Assembly (NCBI GenBank): GCA_024234875.1
Contig: JACKNM010000037.1
Location: 1 to 32,356, forward strand
Origin: Ectothiorhodospiraceae bacterium
Lineage (GTDB): Bacteria > Pseudomonadota > Gammaproteobacteria > HK1
Direction: 5' to 3'
DNA: 32,356 bases
The notes beneath the pieces are model-generated. The model did not search any database. It was given only the letters and a program-made list of their open reading frames with translations, and had not been told where the DNA came from. Below are positions 21,962-27,784 of this stretch, in pieces. The number at the start of each line of letters is the position of its first letter. Position 1 is the stretch's first letter. The position numbers and the translations under genes are program-made.

Positions 21962-22263
21962 CGGTGGAGCGTCCAGACGGTCATGGGGCGACCCGATGGA
22001 CCCATGCGGGTGGAGCCGGTGTCGGTCGCGTGGGCGTCCTGGCGGCGCTTCACGACCGACCCGCGGAGCCGTTCGGGGAGGCCGGTCGCCTGCCACAGCT
22101 CCCAATCGGTGAGCCCTTCGGGGTGGGCGGCGAGGATGGTGCGGACGGTGGAGGCGATCTGCTCGCGGCCGGGTGATCCAGCGGCGGCGAGGTGCGAGGT
22201 GGCCGGGTCCGAGGCACGCACGTTGCGCGCCGGGAACGGCAGGGCAGGGGCGATGGCGCTCAC
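21958..22263 (-). CDS. Winged-helix DNA-binding protein
   Basis: A 101-residue protein with ASDPATSHLAAAG, then TVRTILAAHPEGLTDWELW, GLPERLRGSVVKRRQDAH and an ending GPSGRPMTVWTLHR. This order, a short conserved lead (DPxTSxxAA), a helix-turn-helix, a recognition helix with xSVxKRRxD, then a beta wing ending in xVWxL, is that of small winged-helix proteins common in phages of actinobacteria. It is probably a regulator of early genes or a replication accessory. It is the second gene of the early operon, coupled by ATGA overlaps on both sides. Confidence 0.75.
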   Translation of the reverse strand: MSAIAPALPFPARNVRASDPATSHLAAAGSPGREQIASTVRTILAAHPEGLTDWELWQATGLPERLRGSVVKRRQDAHATDTGSTRMGPSGRPMTVWTLHR

Positions 22264-22463
22264 GCTTCCGCTCCCTCAGGAGAAGGGGTGAGGGCTGCAG
22301 CAGCATCGACGTCGGCCGGGAGGAACAGCAGCGCACCCGTCTCGCCGGGCAGGCGGGCGGCGGGGTTGAGGCGTCCCGACTCAATCCACCGGGTGATCGT
22401 GCGTCGGGTGACGCCTGCTCGCCCTGCCGCCTCGTTGGCGGTGAGGTACTCGAATGAGGACAT
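22260..22463 (-). CDS. MerR/excisionase-type HTH protein, first early gene
   Basis: A 67-residue protein: MSSFEYLTANEAAGRAGVTR followed by RTITRWIESGRLNPAAR, the compact helix-turn-helix plus wing of the MerR-N/excisionase (HTH_17) family, and LPADVDAAAAL to close. Members bind short inverted repeats; they act as excisionases, Cox-type repressors or activators. No integrase was found, so a transcriptional role is more likely. The ATG lies 6 nt downstream of a -10 element, so its mRNA should be leaderless. A perfect palindrome between -35 and -10 is a natural autoregulatory site. Confidence 0.8.
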   Translation of the reverse strand: MSSFEYLTANEAAGRAGVTRRTITRWIESGRLNPAARLPGETGALLFLPADVDAAAALTPSPEGAEA

Positions 22464-22469
22464 GGCACG

Positions 22470-22498
22470 AACCTAGGACATGTCCGGATTAGGGTCAA
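22470..22498 (-). promoter_or_regulatory. Early promoter giving a leaderless transcript
   Basis: On the minus strand TTGACC (22498-22493) and TAGGTT (22475-22470) are 17 nt apart. The expected start of transcription, 7 nt after the -10, is the A of the ATG at 22463. No ribosome binding site precedes that ATG, which agrees with leaderless translation, common in actinobacteria. Confidence 0.7.
22476..22485. promoter_or_regulatory. Palindromic operator between -35 and -10
   Basis: GGACATGTCC is a perfect 10-bp palindrome abutting the -10. A second GGACAT lies over the start codon (22458-22463). A dimeric regulator bound here would block the early promoter. Confidence 0.55.
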
Positions 22499-22506
22499 CC
22501 ACCGAA

Positions 22507-22538
22507 AGACAGATACCTATGGCTCTCGGTATCTGTCT
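22507..22538. promoter_or_regulatory. Perfect 11-bp inverted repeat upstream of the early promoter
   Basis: AGACAGATACC (22507-22517) and GGTATCTGTCT (22528-22538) with a 10-nt loop lie just upstream of the -35. It is AT-richer than its surroundings and lacks a T-tract, so an operator or activator site is more likely than a terminator. Confidence 0.55.
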
Positions 22539-22644
22539 GGGCGATAGGGTCTTGTCCCGCATCGACCCGCGGTGCTCACCCCAACAAGGAGCGCGGTCGG
22601 CAGGTCGTGACGGGTCGCTACCCATCTGGCTCAGAACGCGAAGA

Positions 22645-22676
22645 AGCGCCCCCACCCGGTGAAGGGCAGGGGCGCT
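22645..22676 (-). terminator. Intrinsic terminator after the lysis genes
   Basis: On the minus strand AGCGCCCCTGCCC pairs with GGGTGGGGGCGCT (13 bp including two wobble pairs) around a short loop and is followed by TCTTCGCGTT. It lies 24 nt after the last lysis-region stop and separates late from early transcription. Confidence 0.75.
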
Positions 22677-22700
22677 CGCGCGTTGATGGAGGGGGTTTGG

Positions 22701-23078
22701 TCAGGGTGGAGGCGGCGAGGTACGGCACTCCGCGATGAACGCGCTCGGGTCGGTCCGGGCCATCTGCGACAACTCGATGAAGCGGTCCGGGTCCGCTGCC
22801 GCCACGGCGTCACGGAACTCCTGCGAGTCTGCGCCGTGGTTCGCCAGCGCCTTCAGCGCGCGTGCGGTCGGGCCGGTGACCAGCTCGGCCGAGAACGACG
22901 CCGAGCAGGCGCGCAACCCATCGGAGCGGGCGGCACGCTGGTCGCCCCAACGGCCTTGCGCGGTGAGGTAGAGGGTCACGCCGGCGAGACCGACGAGCAG
23001 CACCGACACCATCGCCGTGCCTCTCACGAGCGCATCGGTGGAGACGGTCGGGGCATGGCGCTTGATCCAGCGGGTCAT
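22701..23078 (-). CDS. Membrane-anchored protein of the lysis region
   Basis: A 125-residue protein with a basic N-terminus (MTRWIKRHAPTV) and one hydrophobic segment at about residues 21-40 (TAMVSVLLVGLAGVTLYLTA), then a soluble domain with two widely spaced cysteines and a Pro-rich end (ECRTSPPPP). This predicts a signal-anchor protein with most of the chain outside the membrane. Its position at the end of the lysis cassette, coupled to the coiled-coil/TM gene by ATGA, fits a helper of lysis, such as a spanin-like or endolysin-regulating protein, but no motif proves it. Confidence 0.65.
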   Translation of the reverse strand: MTRWIKRHAPTVSTDALVRGTAMVSVLLVGLAGVTLYLTAQGRWGDQRAARSDGLRACSASFSAELVTGPTARALKALANHGADSQEFRDAVAAADPDRFIELSQMARTDPSAFIAECRTSPPPP

Positions 23079-23308
23079 GCCTTCACCACCAGGTTCACGG
23101 CCAGCAGGATGCTGGCGGTGGTGACGGCCACCAGGATCCCGACCAGCACCTGACGGAGCGCCGCCATCTCAGCACGGACCCCGGCGATCTCCGCTCGCAC
23201 CCCATCGAAGGTGTCGTCGGTCTCGTCGTGGTCCTTCTCGAGCAGGGCGATGCGCTGCGCGTCGGTGTAGAGCGGGGCGCGCTCGGAGGTGCGTCCCACC
23301 GCGATCAC
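23075..23308 (-). CDS. Coiled-coil protein with C-terminal membrane span (XhlA-like)
   Basis: A 77-residue protein from a GTG at 23308 overlapping the endolysin stop (GTGA). Residues 20-52 form a short coiled coil (IALLEKDHDETDDTFDGVRA then EIAGVRAEMAALRQ), and residues 53-76 are a membrane span (VLVGILVAVTTASILLAVNL). This arrangement, coiled coil then C-terminal anchor, is that of XhlA-type haemolysin/holin partners encoded next to endolysins. It may work with the r1t-like holin at 24250-24435. The endolysin gene lies between the two. Confidence 0.7.
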   Translation of the reverse strand: MIAVGRTSERAPLYTDAQRIALLEKDHDETDDTFDGVRAEIAGVRAEMAALRQVLVGILVAVTTASILLAVNLVVKA

Positions 23309-24015
23309 GAACCGGGCCGCTTGCCGGTGACGAGATCCTTGGTCCGCTGCGCGGTTTCGAGGATCACCTGGCGCATGGACTTTCCCTTGACCGCGTAGTC
23401 GTCGTGGAGCTCGCGGACCTTGGTGAGCAGCTCGGTCTGCTCGGCGTCGGTGAGTGCCATGAGTGGTCCTCCTGGTTCGGGGGTCGTGGGGGTGGTGGGT
23501 GGCTGGTAGGTGATCCGCATGGCGATGCGCTGGCGGGCCTGGTCCATGTCGATCCCGGCTGGGTCGATCTTGCGGCGCGGGTCGGTCTCCTTGTGGCCCT
23601 TCACCGCGGCGACGGTGAGGCCAAGGTGGCGGCAGATCGCAGCGGTGCCCGACACGTAGGACTCGACCTGGACGTCGGGCCACGGCTGGCCGGTGCCGTT
23701 GTTGCGGGCCTCGACGCCGATGGACTCGTTGCCCCAGGTGCCGTAGCCGTTGTGATTGGCGCGCCCGGCGGCGACCACGACCCATGTGCCATCGCGTCGG
23801 AGGGCGAGCTGGCACAGCGGCCCCGGCAGGTCGGACCGGCCGACGACGAGTAGGTGTTCGACGCTCGCCGTGGATGCGCCGACCGCGGCGGCGTCGTGGT
23901 GCCAGACGATGCCGCGCACCTCGGCCAACTCCTTGCCGCGGGTCTCCCAGCCGTCGATGGTGACGACGTTCAGTCTGGCGGCGCGCAGCACGTCGGGGAG
24001 CCATAGGAGCCTCAT
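23305..24015 (-). CDS. Endolysin: N-acetylmuramoyl-L-alanine amidase (amidase 2)
   Basis: A 236-residue peptidoglycan hydrolase cutting between muramic acid and the stem peptide. The Amidase_2/PGRP fold is clear: GIVWHHDA with the first zinc ligand H39 or H40, GRANHNGYGTWGNESIGVEA in the centre, and KGHKETDPRRKIDPAGID with H141 and D151 as the remaining ligand positions and K143/K149 nearby. After a Pro/Thr linker (about 172-185) a C-terminal helical part (ELLTKVRELHDDYAVKGKSM) may bind the wall or the membrane. There is no signal peptide, so it needs a holin. The ATG overlaps the upstream stop by 4 nt. Confidence 0.92.
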   Translation of the reverse strand: MRLLWLPDVLRAARLNVVTIDGWETRGKELAEVRGIVWHHDAAAVGASTASVEHLLVVGRSDLPGPLCQLALRRDGTWVVVAAGRANHNGYGTWGNESIGVEARNNGTGQPWPDVQVESYVSGTAAICRHLGLTVAAVKGHKETDPRRKIDPAGIDMDQARQRIAMRITYQPPTTPTTPEPGGPLMALTDAEQTELLTKVRELHDDYAVKGKSMRQVILETAQRTKDLVTGKRPGS

Positions 24016-24188
24016 CGGGTCACCTCCACGGGTGCGAGTCGGATGCACTGCGGGTGGCTGCACGCCCATCCCGCGGTGCCGTCAGCGATGGCGTCGACCG
24101 GCTGGGGACGCACCTTGCGCTCGCACCAGCACGTCACGTCGAGCGGGTGACCGGGGCGCTGCCAGGGCGCGGGCTTGCCGCTGCTCAT
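24012..24188 (-). CDS. Small Cys-rich protein before the endolysin
   Basis: A 58-residue protein beginning MSSGKPAPWQRPG, with CWC followed by a second group CSHPQC about 20 residues later, a possible four-ligand zinc site. The ATG at 24188 overlaps the stop of a 21-residue micro-ORF (ATGA), and its stop overlaps the endolysin start. The coupling argues that it is translated and acts in or near lysis. No family is recognised. Confidence 0.6.
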   Translation of the reverse strand: MSSGKPAPWQRPGHPLDVTCWCERKVRPQPVDAIADGTAGWACSHPQCIRLAPVEVTR

Positions 24189-24250
24189 CGCCACCACCGC
24201 AACGGGTGGAACCGACGCGGCCAACCGAGCCAGGCCGCGACTCGGCGCAT
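24185..24250 (-). CDS. 21-residue Trp/Arg-rich micro-ORF in the lysis cassette
   Basis: The ATG at 24250 shares a base with the holin stop (TGATG), and the TGA at 24187-24185 overlaps the next ATG (ATGA), so the frame fits exactly between two genes. The peptide starts MRRVAAWLGWPRR and ends RWWR: 6 Arg and 4 Trp in 21 residues, with no acidic residue. That composition is typical of cationic membrane-active peptides. Coding status rests on the coupling pattern alone. Confidence 0.5.
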   Translation of the reverse strand: MRRVAAWLGWPRRFHPLRWWR

Positions 24251-24435
24251 CACTCGACCTCAGGGAGCGCGCCGAGCAGGCCCTGGGCGAGCGACAGGAG
24301 CGTGGCGCCGGCGACCGTGGCGAGCGTGACCTGCCACGTCGACCAGTCGGTGGCGATGTTCACCCCGAGCGATGGGATCAGGGTCTGGAGCGCGGTGCGC
24401 GCAGCGCGCACGAGCGCGGCACGGAGCTTGGACAT
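24250..24435 (-). CDS. Holin, r1t-like
   Basis: A 61-residue protein with a basic N-terminus (MSKLRAALVRAARTALQTLI), then PSLGVNIATDWSTWQVTLAT and VAGATLLSLAQGLLGALPEVE. The arrangement, R/A-rich amphipathic helix, a turn with D-W, and a second hydrophobic helix ending in Pro-Glu-Val, follows the small r1t-type holins (PF16945) of actinophages. It would permeabilise the membrane at a set time so that the amidase reaches the wall. The ATG has a GAGGAGG site 6 nt upstream. Its stop overlaps the micro-ORF start. Confidence 0.75.
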   Translation of the reverse strand: MSKLRAALVRAARTALQTLIPSLGVNIATDWSTWQVTLATVAGATLLSLAQGLLGALPEVE

Positions 24436-24445
24436 GGCGACCTCC

Positions 24446-24664
24446 TCAGGTCGTGGGTGGGTCGAGCTGGTCGGCGAGCGCTTCGAGGCCGGCGGCGGTC
24501 GCCTCGAACGACTTGCGGGTGGCGCCGGTTGGCGACAGCGCCGACGCAGACGAGAGGATCGACGTCGCGGCGTCGCGCAACGTCGAGGCCGCGGTGGCCA
24601 GGGCCTGCGGTTCCTCGGTGTCGCGTTCGGCGGGGCCGAGATCGTGGACCTCGATCTCGCTCAT
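24446..24664 (-). CDS. Small soluble acidic protein at the head of the lysis cassette
   Basis: A 72-residue protein starting MSEIEVHDLGPAERDTEEP with a helical, Ala/Ser/Leu-rich remainder (ALATAASTLRDAATSILSS, FEATAAGLEALADQLD). The ATG at 24664 overlaps the tail fibre stop (ATGA), so I prefer it to an in-frame ATG at 24679. There is no membrane segment and no known motif. It lies 10 nt before the holin gene. It could be a small chaperone or antiholin-like protein, but no evidence separates these. Confidence 0.6.
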   Translation of the reverse strand: MSEIEVHDLGPAERDTEEPQALATAASTLRDAATSILSSASALSPTGATRKSFEATAAGLEALADQLDPPTT

Positions 24665-25812
24665 GCGGTCCTCATCCATCCGAATGCCTCCATCGCCATC
24701 GCGTACTGGCCACCGCCACCCGTCCCGATCGAGGTGAACCGCAGCACGTGCGGGCCGGGGGTCGTCACGGGGATGCCGCTGATCTCGGTGACGTTGTTCG
24801 CCACCAGCGAGGCCGCGTACATGTTCACCGTGCCCAGCGACGAGCCGTCGAGGGTGACGGCGAACTCACCGAGCGACGCGTTCTTGTCGTGGATGATCGT
24901 CAGCGTCCAGGTTCCTGGGTCGATCGGCGCGTACCACTCGATCCAATGCCCAAGGGTGTTGGTGGTCTGCACGACGCCGTTCGTGAGTCGGCTCCCCTGC
25001 GCGCGGGTCGGCGCTCCGCCGCCGCCGCCGTCGTACGCCTTCCATTGCAGCCAAGCGATCTGCTGGTGTGCCCAGACCGGCGAGTCGGTGCGGGTGAGCA
25101 GGGACCGGCCGTAGGTCGTCGTGGCCAGCGCCGCGATCGCGGCCAGGTCCGCGTCGTAGGCCTGGACGTCGGTGCCGGGCACGAGCGACAGGGCGGTGCG
25201 CAACGCGGACGCGGACCGGTCCGCGGAGAGGTCCAGGCCGGCCAAGGTGCGGGTCGTGGGGGTGGCGCCCACGTCCGATGGTGAGGGCATCGGGTGCACG
25301 TGGTCGCTGCGAGACGCCTCGGTGCCAACCCCAGCGGCCACGGTCCCGAGCGCCTTCGGGGCGTCGCCGGACAGCGACACACCGCCACCGCTCGGTGCCG
25401 CCCACTCCGCAGCAGCGCCATCAGCACGGAGGCGCAGCACGTCGAACGCGTCACCAGACGACGGGGCGGGCACGAACCCTCCGACCGTCACCGGCTCCAC
25501 CGCGTCGAGATCCGCGACCTCCACCGGCGAGGCCGAGGTCGGGACCTCGACGTAGCGCACGATCGGCGGCCGGGCGAAGTCGGCGGTGAACGCGTAGTAG
25601 GTGCCGTCGGGGTCGATCGCCTCGTTCGGCCAGAGGGAGAAGGTCGCGATCCCATCGGCGTCGGTGCGCGCCGTTGCCCGCTCGGCGACCACCAGCGAGT
25701 CCACCGACCCGCCACCGACACCGGCGACCAGCGTCGCGTACACCATGCGGTTGGCGAGCGGGTTGCCGTCAGCGTCGGTGATCGTCCAGGTGACGGTCGT
25801 GCGGTCGGTCAA
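24661..25812 (-). CDS. Tail fibre / receptor-binding minor tail protein
   Basis: A 383-residue protein in three parts. Residues 1-110 form an Ig/carboxypeptidase-like beta domain (TVTWTITDADGNPLANRMVY, DADGIATFSLWPNEAID). The middle has the widespread tail-fibre motif GTVAAGVGTEASRSDHVHP followed by LAGLDLSADRSASALRTALS and a YDADLAAIAAL helix, typical of trimeric fibre shafts. The C-terminal 120 residues (GHWIEWYAPIDPGTWTLTII, then GPHVLRFTSIGTGGGGQY) look like a jelly-roll carbohydrate-binding domain. It is the last tail gene, 10 nt after the tail hub, and is a strong candidate for host recognition. Confidence 0.8.
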   Translation of the reverse strand: MTDRTTVTWTITDADGNPLANRMVYATLVAGVGGGSVDSLVVAERATARTDADGIATFSLWPNEAIDPDGTYYAFTADFARPPIVRYVEVPTSASPVEVADLDAVEPVTVGGFVPAPSSGDAFDVLRLRADGAAAEWAAPSGGGVSLSGDAPKALGTVAAGVGTEASRSDHVHPMPSPSDVGATPTTRTLAGLDLSADRSASALRTALSLVPGTDVQAYDADLAAIAALATTTYGRSLLTRTDSPVWAHQQIAWLQWKAYDGGGGGAPTRAQGSRLTNGVVQTTNTLGHWIEWYAPIDPGTWTLTIIHDKNASLGEFAVTLDGSSLGTVNMYAASLVANNVTEISGIPVTTPGPHVLRFTSIGTGGGGQYAMAMEAFGWMRTA

Positions 25813-25822
25813 CGGTGCCTCC

Positions 25823-27784
25823 TCAGGAGCGGAACGCGCGGCCTTGCGCGGTCAGGGTCGTGGTCGTGCCAACGATGCGCAGACCTTGGAGGTGGAGGTC
25901 GCCGACGGTCGTGGCCGAGCCGCCGTGCGGCGTGTAGGTGACCTCGAGCGCCTGCTCGGCCTCCACGGTCATCAGCCATGCGGTCTCGTCGTCGAGTGCG
26001 GTGGCGTCGATGGCGAGCACGTCGAAGCCCTCCACCGCGGGCCACGCGCACCGGTCGAGGATCGCCTGGCAGCGCGCCCCGGTCTCCTCCCACCCGTACC
26101 GCTCCGAAGTGAACGAGAGGGTGCGGGTGCCGTACTGCTCGCGCGACAGGCGCCCGCCAACGGTGGTCGTGGACTCGGGTGAGAACGGGAGCTGGTGCAG
26201 CGCCATCGGCGGCCCGAGGTCGGTGACGTACCAGAACTGGCCTTCCACCCGGTTGATCACGCCGTCCTCGTCACCGGAGGACCGCACGACACCGGCGTGG
26301 CGCATCACCCCCGACCCGAGCGTCACCGCGTCGGAGAACTTGGCGGCGGTGGCGTAGGTGTCGTCCCAGGTGCCCGCGGTGAGCGCGGTCACGTCGCGGG
26401 CGACGAGGAACCCGTCACGGTCGCAGGTGACAGCGCCACCCTGCGCCCCGGAGCCGACCGTGCGCCGGTAGGCGGTGGCGAGGTCACCGGGCAGCCCGGC
26501 CGCACCGAGCGACACGAACCCCGAGACGTCGGTGTCGTCGATCGGCACCCGCCAACGGTCGGTCCAGTCGACCGTCACCGCGATCCCCGCGGCCTCGAGC
26601 CATGACCCGAGCCGGTCCGTGTAGGCCTGGCCGAACCACTGGCCGAGGTAGCCGCCGGCGGCGAGCAGGACGCTGGCGATCTCCACGTCGGCGAGCGCCC
26701 GACGCCACAGCGTCACCTCATCCCACCAGCAGATCACATCGGAGGGCCCGCAGATCAGGTCCGACTCGTACACGTCGGAGGTGGCGGTGAGGGTGGCGGT
26801 GTCGCCACCGAACCACACGTCCATCGTGCCGCCGTCGAAGCGCGCCACGACGAGGTGCTGGCCGGTGTTGTCCCAGCGGGCCAGGTAGGTCGGTGAGATC
26901 GAATCGGAGTCGATCAGGGTGCCGCCAGCGTCGTAGGTGGCGACCTGGGCGATGCCGTCCTCGTCGACGACGATCTCCCAGCGGGTGTTCCCACCGCCGG
27001 GGTAGACCATCCGCATCACCACCGACTCCTCACCTGGCGAGTGCTCGGTCTTGGTCGTCCACCAACACCAGCAGGTCAGGTCCGTCTCGTCGCCGTCGGG
27101 CATGATGTCCGCGGCCTCGGAGGTCAGGTAGGCGTCGGGCGGCACCTTGAGCCACGGCACCCACCCACCGACCTCGGCACCATCGGGGCGGGCGAGGCCA
27201 CCGGGCGAGGTCGACAGGACCGCACCCGAGGACGTGGTGCCAGACCGGTCCGGCACCTCCTGGCCGTCGCCGATGACCGCGTTGGGCGGGTCCATCGGCA
27301 GCCACCAGTCGGGCCACAGGGCCTTCGTGGCGCACGCCCACGCCGAGTTGGGGAGGTCACCGGACCAGGCGAGCCGGTCCATCGCGGTCAGCGTCACGGT
27401 CGCAGGTCGAGGGTCGCCCGCGACCCGTGGCGTGCCAGCGCCTTCCCAGCCGCCCGTCAGGTAGCCGGTGAAGCGCCGTTCGGTGGTCCCGTCGTAGGTG
27501 AGGTCGAAGGTCACCGGGCAGCCGGGCAGGCCGTAGCCCGACGCGGCGTACACGAGCCCCGAGGCGTTGGTCGGGTCGAGGGCGCGGTCGGAGTTGTCGA
27601 GCGTGACCGTGAGCTGGCCGGGGCGGAAGTCGTCGCGGGCCGAGTCCCGTGAGCAGAGGTCCACGATCCACGGGTCGATGATCCGATCGGACAGGTCCGT
27701 CCAGTCGAGCGCACCGGGCTCGCCGGTGAACCGTCCGTGCTCGAGCGCGACCTTCAGCGTCGGCCGCGGAGCGAACCAGGTCAC
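25823..27784 (-). CDS. Large tail hub / distal tail protein with lectin-like insertion
   Basis: A 653-residue protein translated from a GTG that overlaps the tape measure stop (GTGA). The N-terminal part (residues 1-150: DFRPGQLTVTLDNSDRALDP and ERRFTGYLTG) matches the SYLF/hub-type fold of actinophage minor tail proteins. Residues about 195-385 resemble a LamG/ConA-like lectin domain (WWTTKTEHSPGEESVVMRMV, VVARFDGGTMDVWFGG, DEVTLWRRALADVEIASVL). The rest, with DRLGSWLEAAGIAVTVDWTD and TLTAQGRAFRS at the end, is the second hub domain. One protein seems to do the work that distal tail and hub proteins share in larger phages. It would sit at the tail tip with the fibre. Confidence 0.78.
   Translation of the reverse strand: MTWFAPRPTLKVALEHGRFTGEPGALDWTDLSDRIIDPWIVDLCSRDSARDDFRPGQLTVTLDNSDRALDPTNASGLVYAASGYGLPGCPVTFDLTYDGTTERRFTGYLTGGWEGAGTPRVAGDPRPATVTLTAMDRLAWSGDLPNSAWACATKALWPDWWLPMDPPNAVIGDGQEVPDRSGTTSSGAVLSTSPGGLARPDGAEVGGWVPWLKVPPDAYLTSEAADIMPDGDETDLTCWCWWTTKTEHSPGEESVVMRMVYPGGGNTRWEIVVDEDGIAQVATYDAGGTLIDSDSISPTYLARWDNTGQHLVVARFDGGTMDVWFGGDTATLTATSDVYESDLICGPSDVICWWDEVTLWRRALADVEIASVLLAAGGYLGQWFGQAYTDRLGSWLEAAGIAVTVDWTDRWRVPIDDTDVSGFVSLGAAGLPGDLATAYRRTVGSGAQGGAVTCDRDGFLVARDVTALTAGTWDDTYATAAKFSDAVTLGSGVMRHAGVVRSSGDEDGVINRVEGQFWYVTDLGPPMALHQLPFSPESTTTVGGRLSREQYGTRTLSFTSERYGWEETGARCQAILDRCAWPAVEGFDVLAIDATALDDETAWLMTVEAEQALEVTYTPHGGSATTVGDLHLQGLRIVGTTTTLTAQGRAFRS

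Noticed and set aside
21434..22291. A plus-strand frame with repeated DGAAPDGAAPDGA text
   Set aside because: This is the antisense reading of the I-x-G-G repeat gene, whose minus-strand frame is coupled on both sides.
22480..22662. A 60-codon plus-strand frame across the early promoter region
   Set aside because: It covers the promoter, both inverted repeats and the terminator, and has no ribosome binding site.
23756..25114. A 452-codon plus-strand frame opposite endolysin, holin and fibre genes
   Set aside because: It crosses several well-supported minus-strand genes and has shadow-type composition.
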